Assembly (NCBI GenBank): GCA_023227685.1
Contig: JALNVG010000097.1
Span: 1-8,442, forward strand
Reading direction: 5' to 3'
Length of the DNA stretch: 8,442 nucleotides
Origin: Bacteroidaceae bacterium
Lineage (GTDB): Bacteria; Bacteroidota; Bacteroidia; Bacteroidales; Bacteroidaceae
The notes under the pieces are model-generated. The model was not told the origin of the DNA. It saw nothing but the letters and a program-made list of their open reading frames with translations, and searched no databases. This document shows positions 1 through 6,256 of the stretch, piece by piece. The position numbers and the translations under genes were made by a program. Every line of letters begins with the position of its first letter. Position 1 is the first letter of the stretch.

Positions 1-356
1 ATTGCTTCTTCATAAGCGGCATACAGAGTTACTTCGAGGGCTTTACGAGCCGGAAAAGAAAAAGGGTGGAAGATGTCGTGACAAACGTCATTGCCCTCTT
101 TGTCCTTGCTAACTTCATTCGGTATAGCTGTGAATCTGCCTTTTGGGGTTTCAATGAGCTTATAATAGCGATATCTTTCTCTTCCTCAGTGAGCTGAATA
201 TCAACTGATTTTTCAACTCGTATATCGCATGTATGTGTTTGCAAAAGTGTAATTTTTTCCTCAGCATCATATACCCTTAAAATGTTTTTGATATCGTTAA
301 CAACTATTGAGTAATCGTTGTATAGTAACTTGATCGCATCAGCATTAGAGGGCGCA
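1..356 (-). pseudogene. Frameshifted unrecognised gene, runs off left edge
   Basis: One protein appears to be spread over two minus-strand frames. The first frame is open from about 356 down to about 190 and reads NADAIKLLYNDYS...DIQLTEEE. The second takes over near 160-190 and stays open to the window edge, reading RYRYYKLIETPKGRF, then AIPNEVSKDKEGND and later FPARKALEVTLYAAYEEA. The second frame looks like real protein, because charged and hydrophobic residues alternate and no stop occurs for about 180 bases. The first frame, after the shift point, turns into Ser/Thr-rich sequence with little character. A single-base indel near 160-190 would join them. It lies directly downstream of the relaxase remnant on the same strand, so it may belong to the same lost integrative element. 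I do not recognise the family. The upstream boundary is set only by a stop codon at about 357-359, so the true start is unknown. Confidence 0.45.
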
Positions 357-404
357 ATTCATGTGCATTCTTATCAGTGTATATACTCGCAATAGCTACA
401 CTTG

Positions 405-816
405 TTATTCTTTCTGCTGTAGTTGCGCAAAAATAACCTTTGCGAAGGACGAACGCAGATTCATCAAGCCCTTATGTGAGACAGACTTCGGTTTCAATTG
501 TTGAGTAGGCAATCAAATTCACATGGGAATGGTGGCTTTCATTATGAAAGGCCGCAAACCATTTCCGATTCTCCATGGGGATTTTCAGATTCGTTGCAAG
601 TGCTTCCGTCTGTATGCGAAGCATATCCCGCCAACGTGTGCCTGTATTGAAGCCGAGCCGTTCCGCATCCTCACATCTTAGAGAGATAATTACCGTCCAC
701 ACATTTCTGCCATACAGATTCAGCTCCTCAGGAACTTTTGATAGATTCACCTGAACACCGTCATCGGTGAAAAGACCGCGTGAACCGAAACGTTTGGCAC
801 GAGAATGGGTAGCGAT
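405..816 (-). pseudogene. MobP3-type relaxase remnant
   Basis: This is the middle part of a relaxase, the enzyme that nicks the transfer origin of integrative and conjugative elements. The recognisable part begins at FIATHSRAKRFG and continues through GLFTDDGVQVNLSK, NVWTVIISLRCEDAERLGF, RWRDMLRIQTEALA and KIPMENRKWFAAFHNES, a run characteristic of Firmicutes MobP3 relaxases. The frame stops at 472-474. Homology resumes one frame over as KGLMNLRSSFAK then IFAQLQQKE, ending at a stop at 405-407. About the first 100 or more residues of a normal relaxase are missing, since sequence before 816 (higher coordinates) does not match. The histidine motif HPHVH of live enzymes reads HSHVN here; the last His is Asn (codon 517-519), one base change. 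Truncation, frameshift and lost active-site residue together make it non-functional. Confidence 0.85.
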
Positions 817-877
817 AAATTGTGAGAAAAAGAGTACGAAATGAACAGTATAAATGCAAGACTGCACTGTGTAGTTA

Positions 878-907
878 TTGAGTGCGGCTGCATTTCGTTC
901 ATATATT
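878..907 (+). promoter_or_regulatory. Candidate sigma-A promoter of the peptide/cohesin/lipoprotein operon
   Basis: TTGAGT at 878-883 and TATATT at 902-907 are separated by 18 bases. This places the transcript start near 914, just ahead of the strong ribosome binding site at 915-922. It sits right beyond the truncated end of the relaxase remnant. Both boxes differ from consensus, so this is a reasonable but unproven call. Confidence 0.45.
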
Positions 908-931
908 TATTCCGAAAGGAGGTAAATCGCC

Positions 932-1069
932 ATGAAAAAGCACTATATTTCGCCGGATATTTCAGTTGAATACTTTTTGTTTAAGTCCAATGAGATTTGT
1001 TCTTTGCTGTCAGGAAATGGAGTAGACAACGACACGACTTTTAGCGATCTAACTAGTAGTGGTAATTAA
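932..1069 (+). CDS. 45-aa clostridial short peptide, YxxPxI-type N-terminus
   Basis: This is a short gene with an excellent ribosome binding site (AAAGGAGG, 915-922, nine bases before ATG). The peptide starts MKKHYISPDISVEYFLFKSN, continues EICSLLSGNGVDND and ends TSSGN. The opening (M-K-K-x-Y-x-x-P-x-I-x-V-E) followed by a hydrophobic/acidic stretch, a Cys and a Ser/Gly/Asn/Asp-rich tail resembles many tiny hypothetical proteins in Clostridia, typically MKKxYxxPExxxxxFxxxDVIxxS. There is no signal peptide or membrane helix. It is followed after 19 bases by the cohesin-like gene, so the two are probably co-transcribed. The function is unknown. A ribosomally made, modified peptide precursor is conceivable from the single Cys and Gly/Ser/Asn tail, but no maturation enzyme is present in the window. 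It could also be an assembly partner of the surface proteins. Confidence 0.7.
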   Translation: MKKHYISPDISVEYFLFKSNEICSLLSGNGVDNDTTFSDLTSSGN

Positions 1070-1076
1070 ATTTTAT

Positions 1077-1082
1077 GGAGGG
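1077..1082 (+). promoter_or_regulatory. Ribosome binding site that fixes the cohesin-like start
   Basis: GGAGGG lies six bases before the ATG at 1089. The longer in-frame start at 1059 overlaps the peptide gene and has no such site, so 1089 is the start. Starting there also places the signal peptide at the very N-terminus. Confidence 0.8.
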
Positions 1083-1088
1083 ATATCA

Positions 1089-2003
1089 ATGTTAAATTTT
1101 AAAAAAATTGCAGCAGTTGTTCTAAGCATAATTATGACTTTCAGTTTTAGTATATTTGCAAGCGCAGCAAGTACTGATACCGCTGCTAATCTTACAACTA
1201 GCTATGATAATTCCGGACAATTCCTTCAAGTTACATTAAGCACCACAAATGCCGTTGCGGGAATTAAGGGCACATTTACATATGATGCTACTGCTGTTCA
1301 ACTGCTGCCGGACAGCACAACTTTCGACGACATTAATGTCACTGACAATACTGTTGCAAACAGCCTTAACTGCAGCGCAGGCTCGGTTGCCTTTGTTTTG
1401 CTTGGCGATGTTACAAACGGCTCAACAAAATGGGTTACCTTCAAATTTACTGTATTAAAAACTGCCACTACATCATTCTCACTTAACGGTATGTCTGTAT
1501 GCAATGTAGACGAGCAGGATGTTACTACAACAATCAACAATAATTCTATCAGTGTGTCTGTTGAAGCTCTTTCAACACTCGGAGCGCAGATTCGTACCGA
1601 AACAACCACCGGAACAACACAAGACATTCGATTTGGCAGTAAACTGGTTCGTAATGTTTCTGAAACCGGCGAATATATAACCGTAGGCGGAACCTCCTAT
1701 AAAGCAACTTCATGTGGCTATCTTGTTGCATTAACCGGTAATCTTGCTGAAGGAGAGCTTATGGTTGCTGTTAACAGCACAAATACACATGTTAAGAACA
1801 AGCAGTCCACAAAATGTTATCTTCGAACAGATGACTACTTCATTTATACATTGGTTGTTACAGGCATAACAAGCGCAAATAACGCCACACAAATATCTGT
1901 AAGACCTTATGTAGTATATGATATTGAAGGCGTGGATTATTATTCTTACGGCAATCAAGTTTCAAAATCGATAAATGATGTTGCAGCGGTTACATATAAA
2001 TAA
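1089..2003 (+). CDS. Secreted cohesin-like two-domain surface protein
   Basis: The protein has 304 aa. Residues 1-26 are a Sec signal peptide: a Lys pair, a hydrophobic core (AAVVLSIIMTFSFSIF), then a likely cut after ASA. Residues about 30-158 look like a cohesin-type beta-sandwich: a strand, then GIKGTFTYDATAVQLL (the 'Gly-x-x-x-x-Tyr-Asp' strand of cohesins), SVAFVLLGD, and WVTFKFTVLK. Cohesins bind dockerins to hold enzymes on cell-surface scaffolds. Residues about 163-304 form a second domain opening GAQIRTE...QDIRFGSKL and ending in a YTLVVTGI/ISVRPYVVYD pattern. This type recurs at the C-terminus of clostridial surface proteins and has no assigned role that I can name. There is no LPxTG anchor, dockerin or SLH repeat, so how it stays at the surface is unclear; the adjacent lipoprotein could anchor it (inference). 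It is the second gene of the operon, with the lipoprotein 11 bases downstream. Confidence 0.75.
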   Translation: MLNFKKIAAVVLSIIMTFSFSIFASAASTDTAANLTTSYDNSGQFLQVTLSTTNAVAGIKGTFTYDATAVQLLPDSTTFDDINVTDNTVANSLNCSAGSVAFVLLGDVTNGSTKWVTFKFTVLKTATTSFSLNGMSVCNVDEQDVTTTINNNSISVSVEALSTLGAQIRTETTTGTTQDIRFGSKLVRNVSETGEYITVGGTSYKATSCGYLVALTGNLAEGELMVAVNSTNTHVKNKQSTKCYLRTDDYFIYTLVVTGITSANNATQISVRPYVVYDIEGVDYYSYGNQVSKSINDVAAVTYK

Positions 2004-2014
2004 TGGGTGGTAAA

Positions 2015-2425
2015 ATGAAAAAACTATATGTTTTATTACTTGTTGCAGCAATAATATTTGCATTTGCCGGATGCTCGAAAAAAGGCACTGCTAATGTTGA
2101 TGTCGATGCTTCATCTGAAACAACAAGTGAAACAAGTGAAAATGTCAAGTCAGATGTTATGCCTGACACTGAGAGCAAAGCAGGCGATGTTGTAATTGAT
2201 ATTAATGAGTTGTTGGATGAATCTGATTCAGGTTCATCCAGAACTGACAATTCAACTTCAACTTCTCAAACAAATTCTTCTTCGGAAGTTTCAATAGGAA
2301 GCGGCAACTCAAGTATTACATCATCGTCAAGTAACAACATTACCTCAAAAACTGCCGGTGAATCGCAGCTTGTTAGTCAAATCGATAGTGGTACAGGCTT
2401 TACAAGCGGATGGGTCTACAAATAA
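2015..2425 (+). CDS. Small Ser/Thr-rich lipoprotein
   Basis: The protein has 136 aa. The signal sequence MKKLYVLLLVAAIIFAFAGC has a lipobox (FAGC) with the lipidated Cys at residue 20, so the product should be tethered to the outer face of the membrane. The rest is low-complexity, with acidic and Ser/Thr-rich stretches (SSETTSETSENV, then STSTSQTNSSSE and ITSSSSNNITS), and ends GTGFTSGWVYK. This looks like a flexible linker carrying no folded domain. I chose the ATG at 2015 over the one at 2003 because 2003 overlaps the previous stop and the GGGTGG at 2005-2010 serves 2015, although that site is weak. The reading frame downstream stays in phase with the broken concanavalin-like domain (see findings), so the short length may reflect truncation of a longer lipoprotein. 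That is an inference. Confidence 0.7.
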   Translation: MKKLYVLLLVAAIIFAFAGCSKKGTANVDVDASSETTSETSENVKSDVMPDTESKAGDVVIDINELLDESDSGSSRTDNSTSTSQTNSSSEVSIGSGNSSITSSSSNNITSKTAGESQLVSQIDSGTGFTSGWVYK

Positions 2426-2440
2426 AAAATTTATGAATAC

Positions 2441-2468
2441 CATGGGTTTTAATTCAATGAAACTCATG
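2441..2468 (+). terminator. Weak hairpin after the lipoprotein gene
   Basis: CATGGGTTT (2441-2449) pairs with AAACTCATG (2460-2468), nine base pairs including one G-T pair, with a ten-base loop. No clear T-run follows, only TGAATTTATATT, so it is at best an imperfect terminator for the operon. Confidence 0.3.
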
Positions 2469-2482
2469 TGAATTTATATTAA

Positions 2483-3181
2483 AGTAGCTGTAGTCTTTAT
2501 TTTAATGAATTGCATATTGAAGAAATTGATAAAAGTCAAATGTCGGTTTCAGAGATACTTTTAGGAATGACACCTTGTGAAATCCCCGAAACACATAATA
2601 TCAATGTTGCAAGTTTTGAAAAGTTGTATGAAACAGAAGTGTATACGGCTGACTTTACTGGTGTTACACCACTGCATGAAAATTGGAATCCCGTAAATGC
2701 TTTGTGGAAAATTTCAGATGGGGAAATGCAGATTGTCACAGTCTGCAGCACAAAAGAACAATGTGCAATTATGAACAGGCAGTGGAAGAACTTTGATATG
2801 AGCTTCAAGATGAAATTTTAAAGCGGCTCAGGGTTATGGGCAGGGTGCGGATTCTGTATGAAGTCGGTGAGCTCTTATTACAACAGCGACGGATATACAC
2901 TTATGGTTCATCAAAACGGAGATGCGATGATAAATGATTGCGGAGCGTGGACACAGGATTTCGGAAATGTCATTGTTTCTGCTCATTTCGAAGATTATAA
3001 TCCGTTTACTTGGAACGATGTGCGTATTATTCATAAATCCGAAGATACATATATTGATCTGAACGGAAAGAGCGTTATGAATGTCCGTTCTGTATCGTTT
3101 ACAGACGGGTTCATATCATTCCGTCCTGCAAAGGCACTTGTTTCATTTAAGGATTTGATTATTTCGCCGATTGTGCAGTAA
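2483..3181 (+). pseudogene. Concanavalin-like (DUF1080/LamG-type) domain, split by a stop codon
   Basis: A single frame from 2483 to 3181 is interrupted once, by TAA at 2819-2821. Before it the protein reads EVYTADFTG, ENWNPVNALWKISDGEMQIV and QWKNFDMSFKMKF. After it, SGSGLWAGCGFCMKS, YNSDGYTLMVHQNGD, WNDVRIIHKSEDTYIDLNGK, GFISFRPAKALVSFKDLIIS. The order (Trp/dG strand, dF strand, SG-f strand, GY strand, W-x-x-v-r-I, vNGk, G-x-I-x-f, v-F-x-d-l-x-I) matches the sugar-binding jellyroll found in DUF1080 and laminin-G-like domains of polysaccharide enzymes. Replacing TAA by a Lys codon restores the domain. The leading part, LYFNELHIEEID, looks like the last strand of an earlier beta-sandwich, so more of the protein once lay upstream. 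No catalytic residues can be assigned. The only start is a weak TTG at 2510 without a ribosome binding site. Confidence 0.7.
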
Positions 3182-3252
3182 AATGAATTTTTCATAATTC
3201 AGATGTTCTTTATTCTTAAGGCAATTATTATATTATATTATGAGGTTACATT

Positions 3253-4332
3253 ATGAATATCACTGATATTGATAAAAATTTTTCGGTAAAAATTCCGAAT
3301 AACAAGGATAATTTTCGTTGGTTTGATGTAAAGGAACCGCCGTTTCAAATTTACGGACTTTTAAAGCCGGAAAAAGGAAAATATTTCAGTAGAATGCCTG
3401 AGGATGTTGCCGTAACGGTCAATGACGGTGTCGCAGAGCTTGCAAATAACACTTCCGGCGGCAAAATCCGGTTCAGTACGATTCAGAATATATTGCCATT
3501 TTGACGGAAATGCTTTCAATTTCCAGGTTACCGCATATGGCATTGACCGGAGCGGCTGGATTCGATTTGTACATTAGCGTTAATCATCAGTATGTGTTTG
3601 TAAATTCCTTTGTACCTCCAGATAATATGAGCAACGGCTATACATCATGTATTACTATCAACAAAAACGAATGGGGTGCGGGAGTACATTTCTATATGAT
3701 TGATTTTCCGCTTTACAACAGCGTAAAAGAAGTATGTGTCGGTGTTTCAAATGATTGCATATTAGAACCCGGTGAGAGCTATGAACCGTCGGAACCAATT
3801 GTTTATTACGGCTCATCTATTACGCAGGGCGCCTGTGCAACTCGACAGGGGAATTCATATCAGGGCTTTATTTCACGCAGACTGAATATGGATTTTATTA
3901 ATCTCGGATTTTTGGGATGCGCTCGCGGCGAAGAATCAATGGCGGCCTATATAGCGGGTCTTTCAATGAGTGCTTTTGTCTGCGATTATGATCATAATGC
4001 GCGAAGTTCTGTTGACCTAGCGGCAACGCATTACAAAATGTATGACATCATTCGTGAGAGACACCCTAACCTGCCTTACATTATGGTTTCAAAGCCCGAT
4101 GTGATTGGAAAAAGAAAAAGATGCAGATATGCGCCGTGAAGTTATTCTGAACAGCTATCATATGGCAAAGGCGACCGGCGATAACAATGTTTACTTTATT
4201 GACGGCGGCACTCTCTTTGCGGGAAGTGCTTCCGCAGATTGTACGGTAGACTCCACGCATCCGAATGATCTTGGACTATATCGAATGGCAGAAAAAATCG
4301 GAGGATTGCTCCAAGATATTCTATGCAAATAA
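3253..4332 (+). pseudogene. SGNH/GDSL carbohydrate esterase (GxDLY type) with two frameshifts
   Basis: About 359 codons, near full length for the family. ATG at 3253 follows GAGG at 3242-3245. The N-terminal jellyroll carries the GxDLY signature (GAAGFDLYIS), and the C-terminal hydrolase carries block I YGSSITQGACA (nucleophile Ser codon 3816-3818), block II GFLGCARGE and the Asp-His block DSTHPNDLG (Asp 4249-4251, His 4258-4260). Such enzymes remove acetyl or similar esters from plant polysaccharides. Frameshift 1: frame 1 reads KIRFST up to 3480 and frame 0 continues DSEYIAI, as if one G were lost at about 3480. Frameshift 2: an extra A in the run 4109-4113 breaks PDVIGK from EKDADMRREVIL. 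Repairing both gives a complete enzyme with all catalytic residues, so the decay is recent or the indels are sequence errors. There is no signal peptide, so the ancestor was probably cytoplasmic. Confidence 0.85.
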
Positions 4333-4439
4333 ATCTTTTCAGATTGACCATACGAACAAAACCTTTTATGGTGCGTATTGGCGAAGGTAATGACATGCTC
4401 ATTGCGTTTCGTTATCTGTCACGATGGAAAACATTATAA
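4323..4439 (+). other. 38-aa orphan frame overlapping the esterase stop
   Basis: ATG at 4323 overlaps the esterase stop (4330-4332) and reads MQINLFRLTIRTKPFMVRIG, then EGNDMLIAFRYLSRWKTL. Overlapping start and stop is typical of translationally coupled operon genes, so this may be the first codons of a next gene that was truncated. I do not recognise it, and it overlaps the permease-like fragment in another frame, so only one of the two can be meaningful there. Confidence 0.2.
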
Positions 4440-4603
4440 GTTTATTGCAACAGGTAGGTGTTTTACAAGGCTCGTCTCCAATATTCCCAGCAATAGTTTT
4501 TGCCGCTCGCCTTATATTTGTGGCAATACTTTTTGTTGGTTACATTATACTTCAGCGCAAGTTTGTTAAGAGCATTGATAGAATTGGCATAACTGGTAAT
4601 TAA
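4424..4603 (+). pseudogene. Probable C-terminal fragment of a sugar ABC transporter permease
   Basis: A 59-codon frame reads MENIISLLQQVGVLQGSS, then one long hydrophobic helix (about residues 20-44), then QRKFVKSIDRIGITGN. A final membrane helix followed by Q-[RK]-x-F-V-x-[SG]-I and a short G-I-x-G tail is the usual C-terminus of MalG/LacG-type carbohydrate ABC permeases. The rest of the roughly 280-residue permease, including the EAA loop, is absent. The in-frame region upstream hits a stop at 4391-4393 and no ribosome binding site precedes the ATG, so this is a remnant, not a small gene. Its place just after a polysaccharide esterase supports a former sugar-uptake operon. A stand-alone small membrane protein is the alternative. 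Confidence 0.45.
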
Positions 4604-4634
4604 AATGCACTTGACTTTAATATGATTTATAAGG

Positions 4635-4682
4635 AAATGCGCCTTGAAAGAGCCTATTTAGCTCATTCAAAGCGCATTTTGT
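4635..4682 (+). terminator. Strong rho-independent terminator
   Basis: The left arm at 4635-4653 and right arm at 4661-4679 pair over 19 positions with two mismatches, around a seven-base loop (CTATTTA). The outer part AAATGCGC/GCGCATTT is perfect and is followed by TTTT. The hairpin ends the plus-strand sugar-degradation remnant. The A-run on the left arm is short but could also serve minus-strand transcripts. Confidence 0.8.
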
Positions 4683-4919
4683 GTATTATTTGACTGAACA
4701 TGTAGCCGATATTTTACACTGTGAGCCGGATAGGGCTTACAGTTGCTACGCTAATTCAAATCAAGAGCTCCAAAACTTACCGGTTAAAATTACATAGCAC
4801 ATTTTTAAATCCTTAACAAGCATTAGATTATCTTCATTCTCCGTCTTGTTCTATATAAATTTTATTGCGCCAATTTAATGGCATTTTAAAATTAGAATTA
4901 GTATTAGATAAAATTATAA
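4683..4919. other. Gene-free stretch with an orphan hairpin at 4718-4743
   Basis: With 4604-4682 this makes a gene-free stretch of 316 bases. Inside it, ACTGTGAGCC (4718-4727) pairs with GGCTTACAGT (4734-4743) around a six-base loop, ten pairs with one G-T. It has no T-run on either strand, so it is not an ordinary terminator. The rest (about 4790-4919) is AT-rich and I see no gene, repeat or clear regulatory site in it. It forms the downstream flank of the oxidoreductase gene on the minus strand. Confidence 0.5.
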
Positions 4920-6182
4920 TTAAAAGAACACTTTATTTTCTTTTAATTTTGCTTGTATTTTATGTATGTCAGCATTTTTGAAAGTAGTATTTTCATCAAA
5001 TGCAACAGCGGAAGCGGCTCCGGCAGCCTCTCCCAGGCAACAACAAATTGGCATAATTCTGATTGATGCCTGTGCTTCATGCGTAGCTGATATACAACGT
5101 CCGGCAACAATTAAATTACCTAATTGTTTCGGTATTAATGACCGATATGGTATAGTGTAATACTCACCCGGTTTAAAATAATAGTGGCTTGTACCACTTC
5201 CCTCTGGATTGTGAATATCAATGTCATAATTTCCGGCTGCAATACTATCTTCGAATTTCGTGCAGTTCTTAAGTTCTTCTGCTGATAAAACATGTTCACC
5301 GATAATCATTCGACTCTCTCTAACACCAATACTTGCAGATGATGAAATGAGAATGCTGTCCTTAAAACATGCAAAGTTTTCTTTAAGGAAAGTAAATAAT
5401 TCCAGCATTTGTTCTCTACCAATTATTTCGGCTTTACTTAAATCATCTGGGTTAACAGGGTTTAATTTTATTACTCTTGTAGAATTGAAATGGACCACGC
5501 CTTTGCCTATATCACTAAAATACAGGATATTTTCACGAGGATTTTTGATTTTTCCTTGTCTTTGAAACTCTTGGTATAGATCATTAATCGTTTTATAGGA
5601 TTTGCAAAATATTTCATCATCAACATTTGCAACACGGAAACAAAGCGTCATTGGCTGACATAAATTATCAGCTTTTCTGCCAATTATAAATTCACATCCA
5701 CTAAAAGCAGCTAAATCTGCATCACCTGTCGCATCAACAAAATATTTTGCGTTAAATGTTTGTGAACCAACTTTATTTGCAACTTCTACTGATATAATTT
5801 TGTTTTCCGAAACATTTGCTTTAAAAAGTGTTGAGTGGAAAAGCACTTCTACGCCTGCACTTTTCGTAAACCTGTCCAAAACAACTTTTAAGTATTGATC
5901 TTGAAAAGACGAATCATGTCTAAAGGCATCTAACTTTTCAAGCTCATTCAATATTTCTCTAAAAACGCCATTGCTTAAATACTTTTTTTGCTTTTTACCA
6001 TCAATTTCTTCAGTAGTCCAGAATGGCATGAACGGATAAACTAAACTTGTGTTTAATGCACCGCCAAGAGCTCCGGATTGCTCAATCAGCAGAGTCGATA
6101 GCCCATTTCTTGCTGCACAAACAGATGCTGCAACTCCGGTCAGTCCGCCTCCGATGACGATTAAATCATAATTTGATTTCAT
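4920..6182 (-). CDS. FAD-dependent oxidoreductase (PF12831-like)
   Basis: The protein has 420 aa and is full length for the family. Residues 5-16 form the dinucleotide fold YDLIVIGGGLTG (GxGxxG), with the acidic residue that holds the FAD ribose at Glu34 (LLIEQSGALGG). Residues 149-156 are the second flavin motif, VDATGDAD. Residues about 340-395 are the conserved C-terminus: IPYRSLIP, NLIVAGRCISATHEAQASIR, and MPICCCLGEAAGAASAVA. Family members are cytoplasmic flavoenzymes of mostly unknown substrate, often near sugar or aromatic catabolism genes. The substrate cannot be read from sequence. AAAGGAG (6191-6197 on the plus strand) sits eight bases before the ATG, confirming the start. It is transcribed divergently from a PocR-AraC regulator, which probably controls it. 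The ICCCLG run of three cysteines is unusual for a position that normally carries one or none. Confidence 0.88.
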   Translation of the reverse strand: MKSNYDLIVIGGGLTGVAASVCAARNGLSTLLIEQSGALGGALNTSLVYPFMPFWTTEEIDGKKQKKYLSNGVFREILNELEKLDAFRHDSSFQDQYLKVVLDRFTKSAGVEVLFHSTLFKANVSENKIISVEVANKVGSQTFNAKYFVDATGDADLAAFSGCEFIIGRKADNLCQPMTLCFRVANVDDEIFCKSYKTINDLYQEFQRQGKIKNPRENILYFSDIGKGVVHFNSTRVIKLNPVNPDDLSKAEIIGREQMLELFTFLKENFACFKDSILISSSASIGVRESRMIIGEHVLSAEELKNCTKFEDSIAAGNYDIDIHNPEGSGTSHYYFKPGEYYTIPYRSLIPKQLGNLIVAGRCISATHEAQASIRIMPICCCLGEAAGAASAVAFDENTTFKNADIHKIQAKLKENKVFF

Positions 6183-6213
6183 AATTGAATCTCCTTTAAT
6201 TAATCTTTATTAA

Positions 6214-6219
6214 ATTATA
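6214..6219 (-). promoter_or_regulatory. -10 box of the oxidoreductase promoter
   Basis: A perfect TATAAT on the minus strand lies 31 bases before the ATG at 6182. No good -35 box lies 16-18 bases upstream (the best reads CAAGAT or AAGATT). A strong -10 with a poor -35 is typical of promoters that need an activator such as an AraC-family protein. Confidence 0.55.
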
Positions 6220-6256
6220 AACCATATTTTGAGGAAATCTTGCATAATGGATATAT

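Noticed and set aside
407..474. Continuation of the relaxase frame past its stop, reading SAFVLRKGYF and AERITSVAIASIYT
   Set aside because: The neighbouring frame over the same bases reads KGLMNLRSSFAK, which matches relaxases, so this one is a shadow.
1298..1627. Minus-strand frame of 109 codons inside the cohesin-like gene
   Set aside because: It lies opposite a clear secreted protein with a strong ribosome binding site, has Ser/Val-biased antisense-like composition and no upstream site.
2015..3181. Stop-codon reassignment (TAA read as an amino acid) to explain the open frame
   Set aside because: Other genes in the window use TAA as a normal stop, and TAA reassignment is not known in such bacteria; decay or error is simpler.
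3184..3201. TGAATT/AATTCA hairpin after the concanavalin-like pseudogene
   Set aside because: Six AT-rich pairs with no T-run are too weak to call a terminator and expected by chance.
5260..5565. Plus-strand frame of 101 codons inside the oxidoreductase gene
   Set aside because: It is antisense to conserved family sequence and has no ribosome binding site or recognisable motif.
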